A DNA stretch of 54,186 nt from an uncultured Gammaproteobacteria bacterium. Its GTDB lineage: Bacteria; Pseudomonadota; Gammaproteobacteria; Pseudomonadales; Azotimanducaceae. The DNA is taken from the NCBI GenBank assembly GCA_913050215.1, contig CAJXBG010000014.1, positions 1-54,186 on the forward strand, in the 5' to 3' direction. Below are positions 1-9,200 of the stretch, one piece after another (position 1 is the stretch's first letter; every line of letters begins with the position of its first letter). Below the pieces are notes generated by a model. That model saw nothing but the letters and a program-made list of their open reading frames with translations. It was not told where the DNA came from and made no database searches. The translations under genes were made by a program, and so were the position numbers.

Positions 1-1799
1 GTTTTTCCAAATTGAAGTTTTACCATCCCGGCATATAACGGATCACATTCGATTAATGTTGAATGGGTGCCAATGTTCTCTATCTCACCCTCATTCATGA
101 CAACGATCCTGTCTGCATCCAAGACGGTCGCGAGTCTGTGTGCTATCACTAAAGTTGTTCTATTTTCCTGAAGTTTCTCGAGTGCCTGTTGCACGAGTCT
201 TTCACTCTCGGCATCCAGCGCACTCGTTGCCTCGTCAAGTAATAAGATCGGGGGATCTTTCAGCACAGCTCTCGCAATAGCAATCCGTTGCTTCTGACCA
301 CCGGAGAGCCGGGCACCTTTTTCACCCAGGAAGGTATCGTATCCCTGAGGTAGCTTCGCAATAAAGTCATGTGCAAGCGCAGCACGAGCGGCCTCGATCA
401 CTTCATCATCACTCGCATCAGGTCTGCCGAAACGGATGTTTTCTGCAGCGGAGGCACCGAAAATTGTTGTTTCCTGAGGCACAATGCCCACACAACGACG
501 AACATCCTCGGGCGCCACCAGTGATATATCCGTGTTGTCGATTAAAATTCTGCCGCCGGCTGTGTTGTAAAATCTAAGCAGGAGCTGAAAAATGGTGCTT
601 TTACCGGCCCCTGACGGGCCAACAAACGCCACGTGTTCACCAGCAGATATATGCAACCTCAGATCATTAATCGCTCGCACATCAGGTCTAGATGGATACG
701 AGAAACTGACCTGATCAAAGCTCACACTGCGCTCAGATGCTGCAGGTAGAGAGATCGGATTTTCTGGTGCAACTATCGCGGGATTCATCAGGAGTAATTC
801 AGTTAAGCGCTCCATGGCACCTGATGCTCGTTGCACCTCGCCCCAAATTTCACTTAACGCAGCTGCCGACACACCGACAAACAATGCATACAACACAAAT
901 TGACCCAACTCACCGCTGCTAATTTCTCCCGAGAGCACTGCTTTTGCTCCCATCCAGAGCACAAAGATTAACGCCCCAAAAACACCGGTAGCAGCTATCG
1001 TGGTAAATAAAGCACGCACCCGGATTCGCTTGATGGCCGTGTTAAAACTATCGGTGATAGCCTGACTAAACCGCTCTCCTTCAAGTTTTTCAGCGGTAAA
1101 AGCCTGAACCGTTTCGACCGCATTTAATGTCTCGGCTGCGCGTCCACTGGCATCGGCGACTCTGTCTTGTGAGGCACGAGACAACCTTCTTACCCAACGA
1201 CCGATCAATAGTATTGGCACAAAAATCATCGGCAAAATAATAAGCAAAATACCCGTTAACTGAATATTTGTGTAAGCAAGCAAGGCCAGAGCACCGACAA
1301 ACTGAATAGAGGAACGCAGCACAATTGATACGCCAACGCCGGATATCGATTGAATGAGTGTGGTGTCAGCTGTAAGCCTCGAGAGAACCTCACCGATTCT
1401 GGTCACTTCAAAAAATGTTGGATCCATTCTCAGCACGTGTCGAAAAACCTGATCCCGGAGGTCCGCCACCACTCTTTCGCCGAGCCAGTTGACAAAATAG
1501 GCACGGATCGCACCAAAAAAACCAATCCCGAGCGCAAACAACAGCAACACAAAAAAGTACTTATCAACATTCGCGGCATCCTCAACCGAGAAACCGTGAT
1601 CAATGACGTTTCGGACGGCCATGGGCATTGCCAGCATTGCTGCTGAAGAGAGCAGCAGCGCGATGATGGCTAACATCAGGGTGCCTTTATAGGGCGCTAT
1701 AAACGGCACCAACATCTGCAAGGGTTTGAGCGACGTGCCTTTAGCCCTCTCCTGAGAGATGCTCGAGGAGGTCGTCGGCGAAGATGTAGTTTCTGACAT
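1..1799 (-). CDS. ABC exporter, fused membrane and ATPase domains (3'-partial)
   Basis: Half-size ABC exporter of the MsbA/LmrA type, expected to work as a homodimer in the inner membrane; the substrate (lipid or drug) cannot be told. The reading frame is open from an ATG at 1799 to the window edge, about 599 codons, so only the last few residues are missing. The N-terminal half is a hydrophobic six-helix type transmembrane domain. The C-terminal half has a complete nucleotide-binding domain: Walker A GPSGAGKST near residue 395, signature LSGGQKQR near residue 497, Walker B LLLDEATSALD and H-loop IAHRLATV. The gene lies 44 bases downstream of the DUF3750 gene on the same strand and may be cotranscribed with it. 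Confidence 0.93.
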   Translation of the reverse strand, partial: MSETTSSPTTSSSISQERAKGTSLKPLQMLVPFIAPYKGTLMLAIIALLLSSAAMLAMPMAVRNVIDHGFSVEDAANVDKYFFVLLLFALGIGFFGAIRAYFVNWLGERVVADLRDQVFRHVLRMDPTFFEVTRIGEVLSRLTADTTLIQSISGVGVSIVLRSSIQFVGALALLAYTNIQLTGILLIILPMIFVPILLIGRWVRRLSRASQDRVADASGRAAETLNAVETVQAFTAEKLEGERFSQAITDSFNTAIKRIRVRALFTTIAATGVFGALIFVLWMGAKAVLSGEISSGELGQFVLYALFVGVSAAALSEIWGEVQRASGAMERLTELLLMNPAIVAPENPISLPAASERSVSFDQVSFSYPSRPDVRAINDLRLHISAGEHVAFVGPSGAGKSTIFQLLLRFYNTAGGRILIDNTDISLVAPEDVRRCVGIVPQETTIFGASAAENIRFGRPDASDDEVIEAARAALAHDFIAKLPQGYDTFLGEKGARLSGGQKQRIAIARAVLKDPPILLLDEATSALDAESERLVQQALEKLQENRTTLVIAHRLATVLDADRIVVMNEGEIENIGTHSTLIECDPLYAGMVKLQFGK

Positions 1800-1843
1800 A
1801 GTGCTTACTTTTTGGAACTGCTGAGGAAACGCGAATGAGATTG

Positions 1844-2386
1844 CTAGCGGAAGTTGTCAATCATCCAAGAACGACCTATCGCTTTGGTTGGAAGTTCAAG
1901 CTTTAGCGCCGGGACTTTCAGGCTAACCCATTCTGTAAAGGAATTGCTGTTTGGACCTGGCCACATTGTATAGGATTTTGCATAGGGATAGCTGTAAATC
2001 GCCTCGTGTACTTCTGATATCAGTATTTCTGCTTCATCTCCGGTAATCTCGTGCAACAGGATGGCAGGTGAGCGGAACCAGGGTCTGTCTGGGCGACCAC
2101 GAGTCACGGTAAGTGCTGTCTGTTGACGTCGCAGCTTCCACCCAATGATTTCGTGCAGTGTAAACATGTCATCATCTGCAGCTTTTGTCGCGATCCAAGT
2201 ATGAATCGCGAAACGCCCCCGAATACCCCAGACATCTGCACCATAGACACGAATGACAGCGCCATCATTATGCTGGTTCGGTTGAATTGATTCTGGCGTC
2301 AGTGCTACGGAAGCAACACTCAGGGATAAAAATACGAGCCCGGCAAACACAAAGACCCTCAGGGCCCACTTCATAAAAGTTTTCAT
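1844..2386 (-). CDS. DUF3750 family exported or anchored protein
   Basis: A 180-residue protein with an N-terminal hydrophobic segment (about residues 8-30) that acts as signal or anchor. The body matches the DUF3750 pattern as I remember it: WGIRGRFAIHTWIA near residue 55, a GW motif, and the hallmark WPGPNSNSFTEW near residue 143 followed by LPTKAIG. Function is unknown for the family. The protein ends soon after the AIG motif, so it may be shorter at the C terminus than some relatives; the bases after the stop show no continued domain. No strong ribosome binding site is seen before the ATG, and a second Met four codons in is an alternative. Confidence 0.75.
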   Translation of the reverse strand: MKTFMKWALRVFVFAGLVFLSLSVASVALTPESIQPNQHNDGAVIRVYGADVWGIRGRFAIHTWIATKAADDDMFTLHEIIGWKLRRQQTALTVTRGRPDRPWFRSPAILLHEITGDEAEILISEVHEAIYSYPYAKSYTMWPGPNSNSFTEWVSLKVPALKLELPTKAIGRSWMIDNFR

Positions 2387-2595
2387 CGATTAATTCTAGC
2401 GACTGCTGTAACAGAACACATGCTTTTCGCGCATTTATCTCTGTAAACAGGACCAACGGAAAGATTTATAAGATGCTTAAACACTGCCTGCAATACGATG
2501 AGCACGTACTAATTACATTGAAGCCACGAGGAGAACTATTTGTGGAAGCATTAAAAGTGTCTTCACAAAGTTATGTCATGGTGGACGGCTTTGGA

Positions 2596-3288
2596 TCAAT
2601 AACAGGTAGGATCTTCCATACCTGCCTGAGCAAAACCGGCTTTACGAATTCTGCAACTGTCACACACGCCGCACGAAGTGCCTGCTTCGGTTAATTGATA
2701 GCAGGAGACCGTTTTGCTGTAATCGACTCCGAGTGCAGCACCCCTGAGGATGATCTCTTCTTTTTTCAGGTCTATCAAGGGTGTTTCTATGCGAATTCTC
2801 TCCCCTTCCGTGCCTATTCTGGTCGCTGTATTGGCCAGCGCTTCAAACGCTGAGACAAATTCCGGGCGGCAATCTGGGTAGCCAGAATAGTCAACAGCAT
2901 TCACACCGATAAAAATATGGTGTGCCGGTAACACCTCGGCGTAACCAAGCGCATAGGAGAGAAAAATCGTGTTTCGCGCAGGAACGTAAGTGATCGGCAC
3001 GCCAGCTTCAATACCATCGACAGGCACCTCAAGCCCATCATCTGTCAAGGCAGAACCACCAAAAGCGCGCAAGTCGATCTTGATCGTGCGATGTTCTGTT
3101 GCACTGAATTGTGCTGCTAATCCCGCAGCAAACTCGATTTCTGTTCGATGGCGTTGCCCATAATCAAAGCTAAGGCAGTGACATTCGTAACCCTGGTCCG
3201 TTGCCATCGCAAGAACGGTCGCGGAATCTAGACCGCCAGAGAGAAGCACAATCGCCTTGCCTCTGGACAATCTCTGTTGTTCAGACAC
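2596..3288 (-). CDS. queC: 7-cyano-7-deazaguanine (preQ0) synthase QueC
   Basis: Converts 7-carboxy-7-deazaguanine, ATP and ammonia to preQ0, the precursor of queuosine in tRNA. The 230-residue protein has the PP-loop SGGLDSAT near residue 17 and a C-terminal zinc site with Cys residues in CYQ...CGVCDSC, both typical of QueC. Length is normal. The start is a GTG at 3288 that overlaps the end of queE by 8 bases, which suggests translational coupling. The neighbouring queE makes its substrate. Confidence 0.96.
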   Translation of the reverse strand: MSEQQRLSRGKAIVLLSGGLDSATVLAMATDQGYECHCLSFDYGQRHRTEIEFAAGLAAQFSATEHRTIKIDLRAFGGSALTDDGLEVPVDGIEAGVPITYVPARNTIFLSYALGYAEVLPAHHIFIGVNAVDYSGYPDCRPEFVSAFEALANTATRIGTEGERIRIETPLIDLKKEEIILRGAALGVDYSKTVSCYQLTEAGTSCGVCDSCRIRKAGFAQAGMEDPTCY

Positions 3289-3919
3289 CCGGCTTATCTC
3301 CCCATAGCATTTTGTGCATTTGGTACTGAAACCTTACAGGCAGATTATCCTTAACTATCCAGTCAGCAAGACTCGTCGGTTCAAGTTCCTCAGCACTTGG
3401 TGAAAACAGCACTTCATCCACCCGCTGGTCCAAATTATATTCCCGCAATTTAAACACCGACCAGTTATAGTCTTCGCGGTCGCAGATCACGAATTTAATC
3501 TGATCCTCCGCTTTCAGTAGTGGAATATTCGCGTACAAATTCCGACTGACTTCCTTTGAACCCGGGGTTTTGAGATCCATCACAATAGAAACACGCTTAT
3601 CAACCTGGCTAATATCCAAAGCACCGCTCGTTTCCAACGAGACGCTCAGGCCAAGATCGCAGAAAAGCGTCAATAGAGTCGTACATTCTGGTTGGGCCAG
3701 AGGTTCGCCACCTGTGACCGTGATATAACGCGGATTATAGGACTTCACCTCAGATAAAATATCATCCAGGGTTCGTTGCTCACCACCGCTGAAGGCATAG
3801 CTAGTATCACAATATTCACAGCGTAAAGGGCACCCCGTGAGCCGAACAAAAACGGTGGGTCGTCCAGCGGATTTACTTTCGCCCTGCAGCGAATTGAAGA
3901 TTTCAGTAATTCTTAGCAT
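3281..3919 (-). CDS. queE: 7-carboxy-7-deazaguanine synthase QueE
   Basis: Radical SAM enzyme that rearranges 6-carboxy-tetrahydropterin to 7-carboxy-7-deazaguanine. The [4Fe-4S] cluster motif is CPLRCEYC (CX3CX2C), preceded by the typical start [15 protein letters not shown] choose the ATG at 3919 (212 residues). The frame is open to a TTG at 3964, but that adds a non-conserved stretch and would start almost on the cpoB stop. The gene overlaps queC and follows cpoB by 56 bases, the usual gammaproteobacterial arrangement. queD and queF are not in this window. Confidence 0.95.
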   Translation of the reverse strand: MLRITEIFNSLQGESKSAGRPTVFVRLTGCPLRCEYCDTSYAFSGGEQRTLDDILSEVKSYNPRYITVTGGEPLAQPECTTLLTLFCDLGLSVSLETSGALDISQVDKRVSIVMDLKTPGSKEVSRNLYANIPLLKAEDQIKFVICDREDYNWSVFKLREYNLDQRVDEVLFSPSAEELEPTSLADWIVKDNLPVRFQYQMHKMLWGDKPGV

Positions 3920-3975
3920 GGACTCAGAACCAAACAATTTCAGCGACAGAGCAGCCAATGGCAATCTTTGGCGAG

Positions 3976-4857
3976 TTACTCAGCCTCACAATTTGCCATC
4001 TTGTTTCGCAAATACGTATCCGCCAGTTTCGCCACAGAGCGACCAGGATGTTGCTCGATAATCTGATTCAACAGTTGCCCCGCACGTCCGCAGTCTCCCA
4101 TCAGATGATAGATTTTACCGAGTTTGAAGGCCGCGTCAGGTACCTTCCTATTATCCGGGAAAAATGTAATGACCTGAACCAACGCCTGTCTCGCACTTTC
4201 ATAATCTGGTTGAGGTTTTGCCGCATGGACTTCTCCAAGCCAGTAATAAGCATTGGCCGCATAGTTACCATCCGGATATTGCGTGATAACAGCCTGTAAT
4301 TGCGTGATAGCCAGATCGTATTGACGGTTCCTAATCAGCTCTAGCGACGTATCGTAAAGCGCTTTCTCACTTTGTCCTGACACCACCGACCCAGTGATTT
4401 GCGGTTCATTTGTGCTGGACACCGCCTCATTTTCTACTGGCAAAACTTGTGGTTTGACGACCACGGGCGCGCTATCGCTAGACACTTCTTCAAGCAAAGC
4501 CTGAAATCTACCATCGAGCTCAAGATAACGATCATCCCCTGTCTGCTTCAGGCGTTTAATTTCATTTGCCAATTCTTCTACCAGACCTCTCAATGCCTCA
4601 ACTTCTTGCTGCAGGAGCTGCTGCTGGAACTGCGATTCAATCCCGGATAGCGCCTCGGGTTTCTCACTTTCGATCGGCGCCTGAAATGGTGTCTCCACTT
4701 CTGACAACCTATCATCTGTTCTAGATTCAACGGCCACGGGATCATTAGGTGCAGCTGAAAGCATCGACGTAAACGCCGCCACTACTAGTCCAAACATGAT
4801 CGAATAGACCGCACTTGGCTGGGTTATGTGATTTTTTGACTTATTCAAATTGTTCAT
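3976..4857 (-). CDS. cpoB: Tol-Pal cell division coordinator CpoB (YbgF)
   Basis: Periplasmic partner of the Tol-Pal system that links outer membrane constriction to peptidoglycan synthesis. The 293-residue protein has an N-terminal hydrophobic export signal (about residues 18-36), a Gln/Glu/Leu-rich coiled coil (about 72-125) that trimerises in the E. coli homologue, and a C-terminal TPR block starting at LYDTSLELIRNRQYDLAI with repeated YWLGEVH and AFKLGKIY motifs. It is the last tol gene, but a strong terminator lies between pal and this gene, so it may also have its own promoter with queE and queC. Confidence 0.93.
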   Translation of the reverse strand: MNNLNKSKNHITQPSAVYSIMFGLVVAAFTSMLSAAPNDPVAVESRTDDRLSEVETPFQAPIESEKPEALSGIESQFQQQLLQQEVEALRGLVEELANEIKRLKQTGDDRYLELDGRFQALLEEVSSDSAPVVVKPQVLPVENEAVSSTNEPQITGSVVSGQSEKALYDTSLELIRNRQYDLAITQLQAVITQYPDGNYAANAYYWLGEVHAAKPQPDYESARQALVQVITFFPDNRKVPDAAFKLGKIYHLMGDCGRAGQLLNQIIEQHPGRSVAKLADTYLRNKMANCEAE

Positions 4858-4980
4858 TGGATTCGTTTAAACCTATTCGAGCGATGACCTTAACCATAAT
4901 AAGACAGAAACCTGGCAGGAAGGTTCATCAGGGCCGGTTTGTCGACTTAAGCAGATTGCTGAAAGGGTTCTATGCTGGAT

Positions 4981-5010
4981 GAAAAAAGGGTTGGCACTTT
5001 GCCAACCCTA
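4981..5010 (-). terminator. Rho-independent terminator after pal
   Basis: On the minus strand a perfect 10-bp stem (AGGGTTGGCA / TGCCAACCCT, 3-base loop) is followed by six T residues. It stands about 60 bases after the pal stop and upstream of cpoB, so it should end or attenuate the pal transcript. Confidence 0.85.
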
Positions 5011-5069
5011 GAATCTTTATATGTTTGCGCACACTCCCAAAGGGATGCGATAGATATTGCCAATAGGTT

Positions 5070-5648
5070 CTATCGGTACGAGAACTCTACGCGTCTGTTC
5101 ATTGCCCATGCGCGTTCGCTATGTCCAGCATCGGCAGGCTTTTCTTCACCATAACTGATCACTTCAACCTGCGTACGAGATGCTCCCTGAGCAACCAAAT
5201 AAGCGCGAACAGCGTTTGCGCGCCGCTCACCAAGCGCCAGATTGTATTCACGCGTACCGCGCTCGTCTGCATGACCTTGCAATCTCAGACGCAGCGCCCC
5301 ATCACTCGCCAGCACACTCGCATGTTTGTTGAGTTCTGAATGACCTGCTCTCTTAACAATCGCCTGGTCGAAATCGAAATAAAATACCCCGGAAAGCGCC
5401 ATTAGACTCTGAGAGTTTGGTGTTTCTGGCACCCAAATATCACCATTTCTGATTTCGGGTTCAGCTGGCATTACCACCTCTGGTTGCGCCATAGAGTCAC
5501 TGCTATCCGTATTATCGGTCATTGTCTGTGTTTCATCACCAGGACCATCTTCCATTGTATCCGTGTCTGACTTGTCACTTGCGCACCCGACCAAAAATAC
5601 TGCCGCAAAGCCGATGGCTAAATATCCCCGATTTATTCTTATTCCCAT
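5070..5648 (-). CDS. pal: Peptidoglycan-associated lipoprotein Pal
   Basis: Outer membrane lipoprotein that binds peptidoglycan and interacts with TolA and TolB. The 192-residue protein has a signal peptide with lipobox LVGC (Cys at residue 22), an acidic Ser/Thr/Asp-rich linker to about residue 60, and a C-terminal OmpA-like domain with FYFDFDQA and the peptidoglycan-binding stretch LQGHADERGTREYNLALGERRA. The ribosome binding site AGGAG lies 7 bases before the ATG. The gene follows tolB by 136 bases and is closed by a terminator at 4981-5010. Confidence 0.97.
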   Translation of the reverse strand: MGIRINRGYLAIGFAAVFLVGCASDKSDTDTMEDGPGDETQTMTDNTDSSDSMAQPEVVMPAEPEIRNGDIWVPETPNSQSLMALSGVFYFDFDQAIVKRAGHSELNKHASVLASDGALRLRLQGHADERGTREYNLALGERRANAVRAYLVAQGASRTQVEVISYGEEKPADAGHSERAWAMNRRVEFSYR

Positions 5649-5784
5649 GATTAGCTCCTATCTATCGCTAATAATTACTAACAACCGTCAAGTGCGAATT
5701 AAACCACAAATCACGGGCCAAAATCTCGTAATCAGAGGCACATTCCACCACATTTTATTATTATCCGACGCTACACGCCCTAAT

Positions 5785-7113
5785 CTACTGTGATATTGGG
5801 GTAAATGTCATACGTTTTTTTGGAGACCATGCTGGCTCCCTTACATCACCCTCACTGGATGGCAGATTGAATTTCACCCGGCTATCAACAGAAACCGCTG
5901 CCAAAATGCCATTATTATTCACCTGCGTTGCATAAATTAGCATACTTCCATTGGGTGCGATACTTGGCGACTCATCCAGAGAGGTTTCTGTCAAAACCGA
6001 AATTCTGCCTCTGTTCATGTCAAACAAGGCGATGTGGTAAATACCCTCTCTGCGATGGACCATAATGATCCCGGAACCATCGGGCAAAATACTTGCCTTT
6101 GCATTGTAGTCACCTTCAAACGTCAGCCGCTCGATTGACAGGTCGCGCAGCGTCATCTGATAAATCTGGGGTTTACCACCACGACTTGAGGTGAAAATAA
6201 TAGCCTTACCATCAGGCGTCCAAGAGGGCTCAGTATCAATGCCATAGTGGCGCGTAATCCGCCGCAGCCGGCGCGTCTCAATATCCAATACGTAAATATC
6301 CGGACTGCCATCCTTCGAAAGCACCATCGCCAGACTTTTGCCATCGGGAGAAAATGCCGGCGCACCATTTAATCCCTCAAAATCGGTGATTTGCTGCCGC
6401 GCGCCGGTCGTTAAATCGGCGATGTATATTGCAGGACGGCTATCCTTCTCAAAAGACTGATAAGCGATTCGGTTGCCGTCAGGTGCCCAAGTTGCTGAAA
6501 GAATAGGCTCTCTTGACTGCAATACTGTTTTTATACGATGGCCGTCAGCATCGGCAATATTGAGCTGAAACGATCTGTCATCTAGGGGTCCGGTCGCCGT
6601 TACGTACATGATGCGTGTTGAAAAGGCGCCTTCAATTCCCGTTAGATTTTCGAAGATAACATCACTGGCGTAATGCGCCATGTCACGAAGCTCGTCGATG
6701 CTGCCTTCGATTGTTTGAGTAATATCGACGGCTTGTCTCGGCACATTAAATAGTTCAAACCGTAACTGAATTCGATCACTCTGTGCCTGAATTCGACCGA
6801 TAATGATGTATTCCACCTGCAATAGCTTCCAATCTCGAGGAAACACCTCGCTAGCGCTCGCCGGCAAGCTCAACATTTGATCGACGGGTGTCGTCTCGAA
6901 CCTGCCGCTGAGTCTCAAATCAGCGTCGATAATCTCAGACAGGTTTTCCGGTAATGGACGGCGCCCTTCCCAGACAAACGGCACAACCGCGACTTTCACT
7001 GCATCGTCGAGTCCTTCTGTCACTTCAATTCTCAGTTCAGCAGCCACCTGTTGTACTAACGAAACCTGCAGCACGAAGGCAATTACGATACCGGCACACT
7101 TGATCAACTTCAT
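5785..7113 (-). CDS. tolB: Tol-Pal translocation protein TolB
   Basis: Periplasmic protein that links the inner membrane TolQRA motor to Pal. The 442-residue protein has a cleavable signal peptide (ends near AAA/VAAE, residue 25), a TolB N-terminal domain (about 27-165), and a six-bladed beta-propeller with repeated motifs such as PAFSPDGKSLA, PSWTPDGKAIIFTS and APNGSMLIYA. Length is normal for the family. It lies 31 bases downstream of tolA with a GGATAG ribosome binding site. Confidence 0.97.
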   Translation of the reverse strand: MKLIKCAGIVIAFVLQVSLVQQVAAELRIEVTEGLDDAVKVAVVPFVWEGRRPLPENLSEIIDADLRLSGRFETTPVDQMLSLPASASEVFPRDWKLLQVEYIIIGRIQAQSDRIQLRFELFNVPRQAVDITQTIEGSIDELRDMAHYASDVIFENLTGIEGAFSTRIMYVTATGPLDDRSFQLNIADADGHRIKTVLQSREPILSATWAPDGNRIAYQSFEKDSRPAIYIADLTTGARQQITDFEGLNGAPAFSPDGKSLAMVLSKDGSPDIYVLDIETRRLRRITRHYGIDTEPSWTPDGKAIIFTSSRGGKPQIYQMTLRDLSIERLTFEGDYNAKASILPDGSGIIMVHRREGIYHIALFDMNRGRISVLTETSLDESPSIAPNGSMLIYATQVNNNGILAAVSVDSRVKFNLPSSEGDVREPAWSPKKRMTFTPISQ

Positions 7114-7144
7114 TATCTCTATCCAACCTTTAGTCGTTCGTTCA

Positions 7145-7942
7145 TTACAGTCTTAAATCCTCGGGGCGGAAAAGCACCGTAAAGGATCGGAAGTTACGTT
7201 CGAATTGGCGGGAATCCGCTGGCACAAGAAAGCGTCCGGACTTTTGAACAGCCTGAACCACAGATCGATCGAAGGCGTCATTGCCACTAGATTCTTCAAC
7301 ATCAACACTCACAACCTCCCCTGTCGGCACCAAACGTACCCGCACGATCGCTTGCATACCATTTCTTGCACTAGGCGGCCTGCTCCAATTCTGAATCATT
7401 TCACGTTGGATTTGAGCAACGTATGCCTGGGCTTTTTCATCATCCGTCACAGCACGACGATAATCCTGCTCTTCTATCACCGCCAGCGCAATTTCCTGCT
7501 CAAGCCGCGCGCGGTCTGCCTCAGCCAACTCATCGGCGGCTTGTTGCTCGCTTTCAGCAATCTCTCGACGCTGTTGCTCAAGCAATTGTTCGAGCCGGGA
7601 CTGCTCGATAGCAGCCTGCTTCCGCTGGGCTTCCTCAGCTTTTTGCTTGTCGAGAGCAGCCTGCTTGTCCAATGCTTCCTGCGCCAAGCGTGCACGCTGC
7701 TGTGCCGCCTTTTTCTCTTTCTGCCTTCGTGCCTGCGCTTGTCGTTTTATCTTCGCCGTATTTTCTTTCTTAACCGTGTGGGGATTCTGTTTCACCACCG
7801 AGGCATCAATGTAGAACTTTTCGGCTGGCGTCACGGGAAAGTGCTCCTCGCTCTGCCAGTTAGTCAGCAGCAGCCCAACTATCACAGCGTGGATAGCCAC
7901 AGCTAAAAAAACAGAAAGGATTGAATAGCCGGTCAAATTCAT
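7145..7942 (-). CDS. tolA: Cell envelope integrity protein TolA
   Basis: Inner membrane protein that spans the periplasm and pulls on Pal. The 265-residue protein has one N-terminal transmembrane helix (about residues 8-26), a long Ala/Lys/Glu/Gln-rich helical domain II (about 50-160), and a TonB-like C-terminal domain with MIQNWSRPPSARNG and VRVRLVPTGEVVSVDV. Domain II is shorter than in E. coli TolA (421 residues), as is common outside enterobacteria. It starts 2 bases after the tolR stop, so the two are cotranslated. Confidence 0.95.
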   Translation of the reverse strand: MNLTGYSILSVFLAVAIHAVIVGLLLTNWQSEEHFPVTPAEKFYIDASVVKQNPHTVKKENTAKIKRQAQARRQKEKKAAQQRARLAQEALDKQAALDKQKAEEAQRKQAAIEQSRLEQLLEQQRREIAESEQQAADELAEADRARLEQEIALAVIEEQDYRRAVTDDEKAQAYVAQIQREMIQNWSRPPSARNGMQAIVRVRLVPTGEVVSVDVEESSGNDAFDRSVVQAVQKSGRFLVPADSRQFERNFRSFTVLFRPEDLRL

Positions 7943-7944
7943 GG

Positions 7945-8367
7945 CTATTGCCGCGGAGGTTCCGTAATCAACCCAACAGATTCCGCACCAGCGAGTTGGA
8001 GGGTGTTCATCAGGTCAACGACCACGCCGTAGCTTAAGGTGTGGTCTCCTTCGACCAGCACTTTTATTTTGGGATTTGCTGTAATAATTTTACTCGCGCG
8101 ATCGCCAATCAAAGAGAGCGGCACTGCCTCTTCCTCTTCACCCACATTCATGTAGTAAGTATTGTCCGACTTGATGGAGACAACAAGCGTGACCTCATCT
8201 TCAGCTACATCGAGCGGACCTGATGAGGCTTCGGGCAAGTCAACTTTGATACCTTGGGTCATCAGCGGGGCTGTTACCATAAAAATAACAAGCAGTACCA
8301 ACATCACATCAATGTAGGGCACTACATTGATTTCTGCCATGGGTTTTCTGCGGTTGGCCTTGGCCAT
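7945..8367 (-). CDS. tolR: Tol-Pal motor subunit TolR
   Basis: ExbD/TolR family proton-channel subunit that works with TolQ to energise TolA. The 140-residue protein shows the usual N terminus with basic KANRRKPMAEINVVPYIDVML: one transmembrane helix at about residues 17-36 carrying the conserved Asp that takes part in proton flow. The periplasmic domain (about 40-135) ends in LITEPPRQ. It sits between tolQ and tolA with 14 and 2 bases of spacing. Confidence 0.97.
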   Translation of the reverse strand: MAKANRRKPMAEINVVPYIDVMLVLLVIFMVTAPLMTQGIKVDLPEASSGPLDVAEDEVTLVVSIKSDNTYYMNVGEEEEAVPLSLIGDRASKIITANPKIKVLVEGDHTLSYGVVVDLMNTLQLAGAESVGLITEPPRQ

Positions 8368-8381
8368 TTAACTAGTCGCTC

Positions 8382-9062
8382 CTACTTCTGATTGTGGAGC
8401 GCTCGATAGAGCAATCCGCTGAATTCATCGGTGAAAGCATCAAAGCGGTTAACACTTACTTCAACCAGCGCAGCATAGCGATTGTATGCAATGACCGCCG
8501 GGATAGCTGCAAACAAACCAATGGCGGTCGCTACTAGCGCTTCAGAGATACCGGGTGCCACCACCGAGAGGCTGGCCTGATTTACTGTGGCAAGACCACG
8601 AAAGGAATTCATAATTCCCCATACCGTACCGAACAACCCGACATATGGGCTGGTTGAACCAACGGTCGCCAGAAATGGAAGCCCAGTTTCGAGCCGCTCC
8701 TCTTCCCTCGACATCGCAACCCGCATCGCGCGCCCAACATACTGCATGGTCTGATCGTGATCTGCCGCCTTCTGTTGGCGCAACCGAGTGAACTCCTTGA
8801 ACCCGGCAACGAAGATATTCTCGAGGCCAATGGGCTCGCGCTCAGCGCTTTCTATCTCAAGATATATCTTTCGAAGATCTTTCCCCGACCAGAATTCATT
8901 CTCAAACTCGATGGCTTCACGCCGCACCGTGGCGAGCGTAAATCCCCTTTGAAATATCACGACCCAAGAGACCATAGACGCTAACAGCAATAGTCCCATG
9001 ACCAGCTGTACAACCAAGCTGGCATTTAGGACAAGATCAAGTATTGATAATTGTTCGTTCAA
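8382..9062 (-). CDS. tolQ: Tol-Pal motor subunit TolQ
   Basis: MotA/TolQ/ExbB proton-channel protein that forms the stator with TolR. The 226-residue protein has three transmembrane helices (about residues 12-36, 130-155 and 170-195) and the typical LPFLATVGSTSPYVGLFGTVWGIM stretch. The start appears to be TTG at 9062: the next in-frame Met would remove half of the first helix. No ybgC thioesterase gene precedes it, unlike the E. coli operon; 138 bases separate it from ruvB. Confidence 0.96.
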   Translation of the reverse strand: MNEQLSILDLVLNASLVVQLVMGLLLLASMVSWVVIFQRGFTLATVRREAIEFENEFWSGKDLRKIYLEIESAEREPIGLENIFVAGFKEFTRLRQQKAADHDQTMQYVGRAMRVAMSREEERLETGLPFLATVGSTSPYVGLFGTVWGIMNSFRGLATVNQASLSVVAPGISEALVATAIGLFAAIPAVIAYNRYAALVEVSVNRFDAFTDEFSGLLYRALHNQK

Positions 9063-9200
9063 AGTTTCTATTTTCCCTTTTGGCTAGTGGCGACTATTTT
9101 ACGACTGATCGCTCGTTGCAAAATTAATCCCTGAACCTTCGACTCGCAAAACTGCGATTCAGTTCCGAGCTTTTGATCAGCGGTATATTAAACAATAACC

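Noticed and set aside
7205-7906. 233-codon plus-strand frame opposite tolA
   Set aside because: It is the antisense of the repetitive Ala/Gln/Lys region of tolA, where biased codons keep the other strand open; composition is Leu/Cys/Arg-rich and has no family features.
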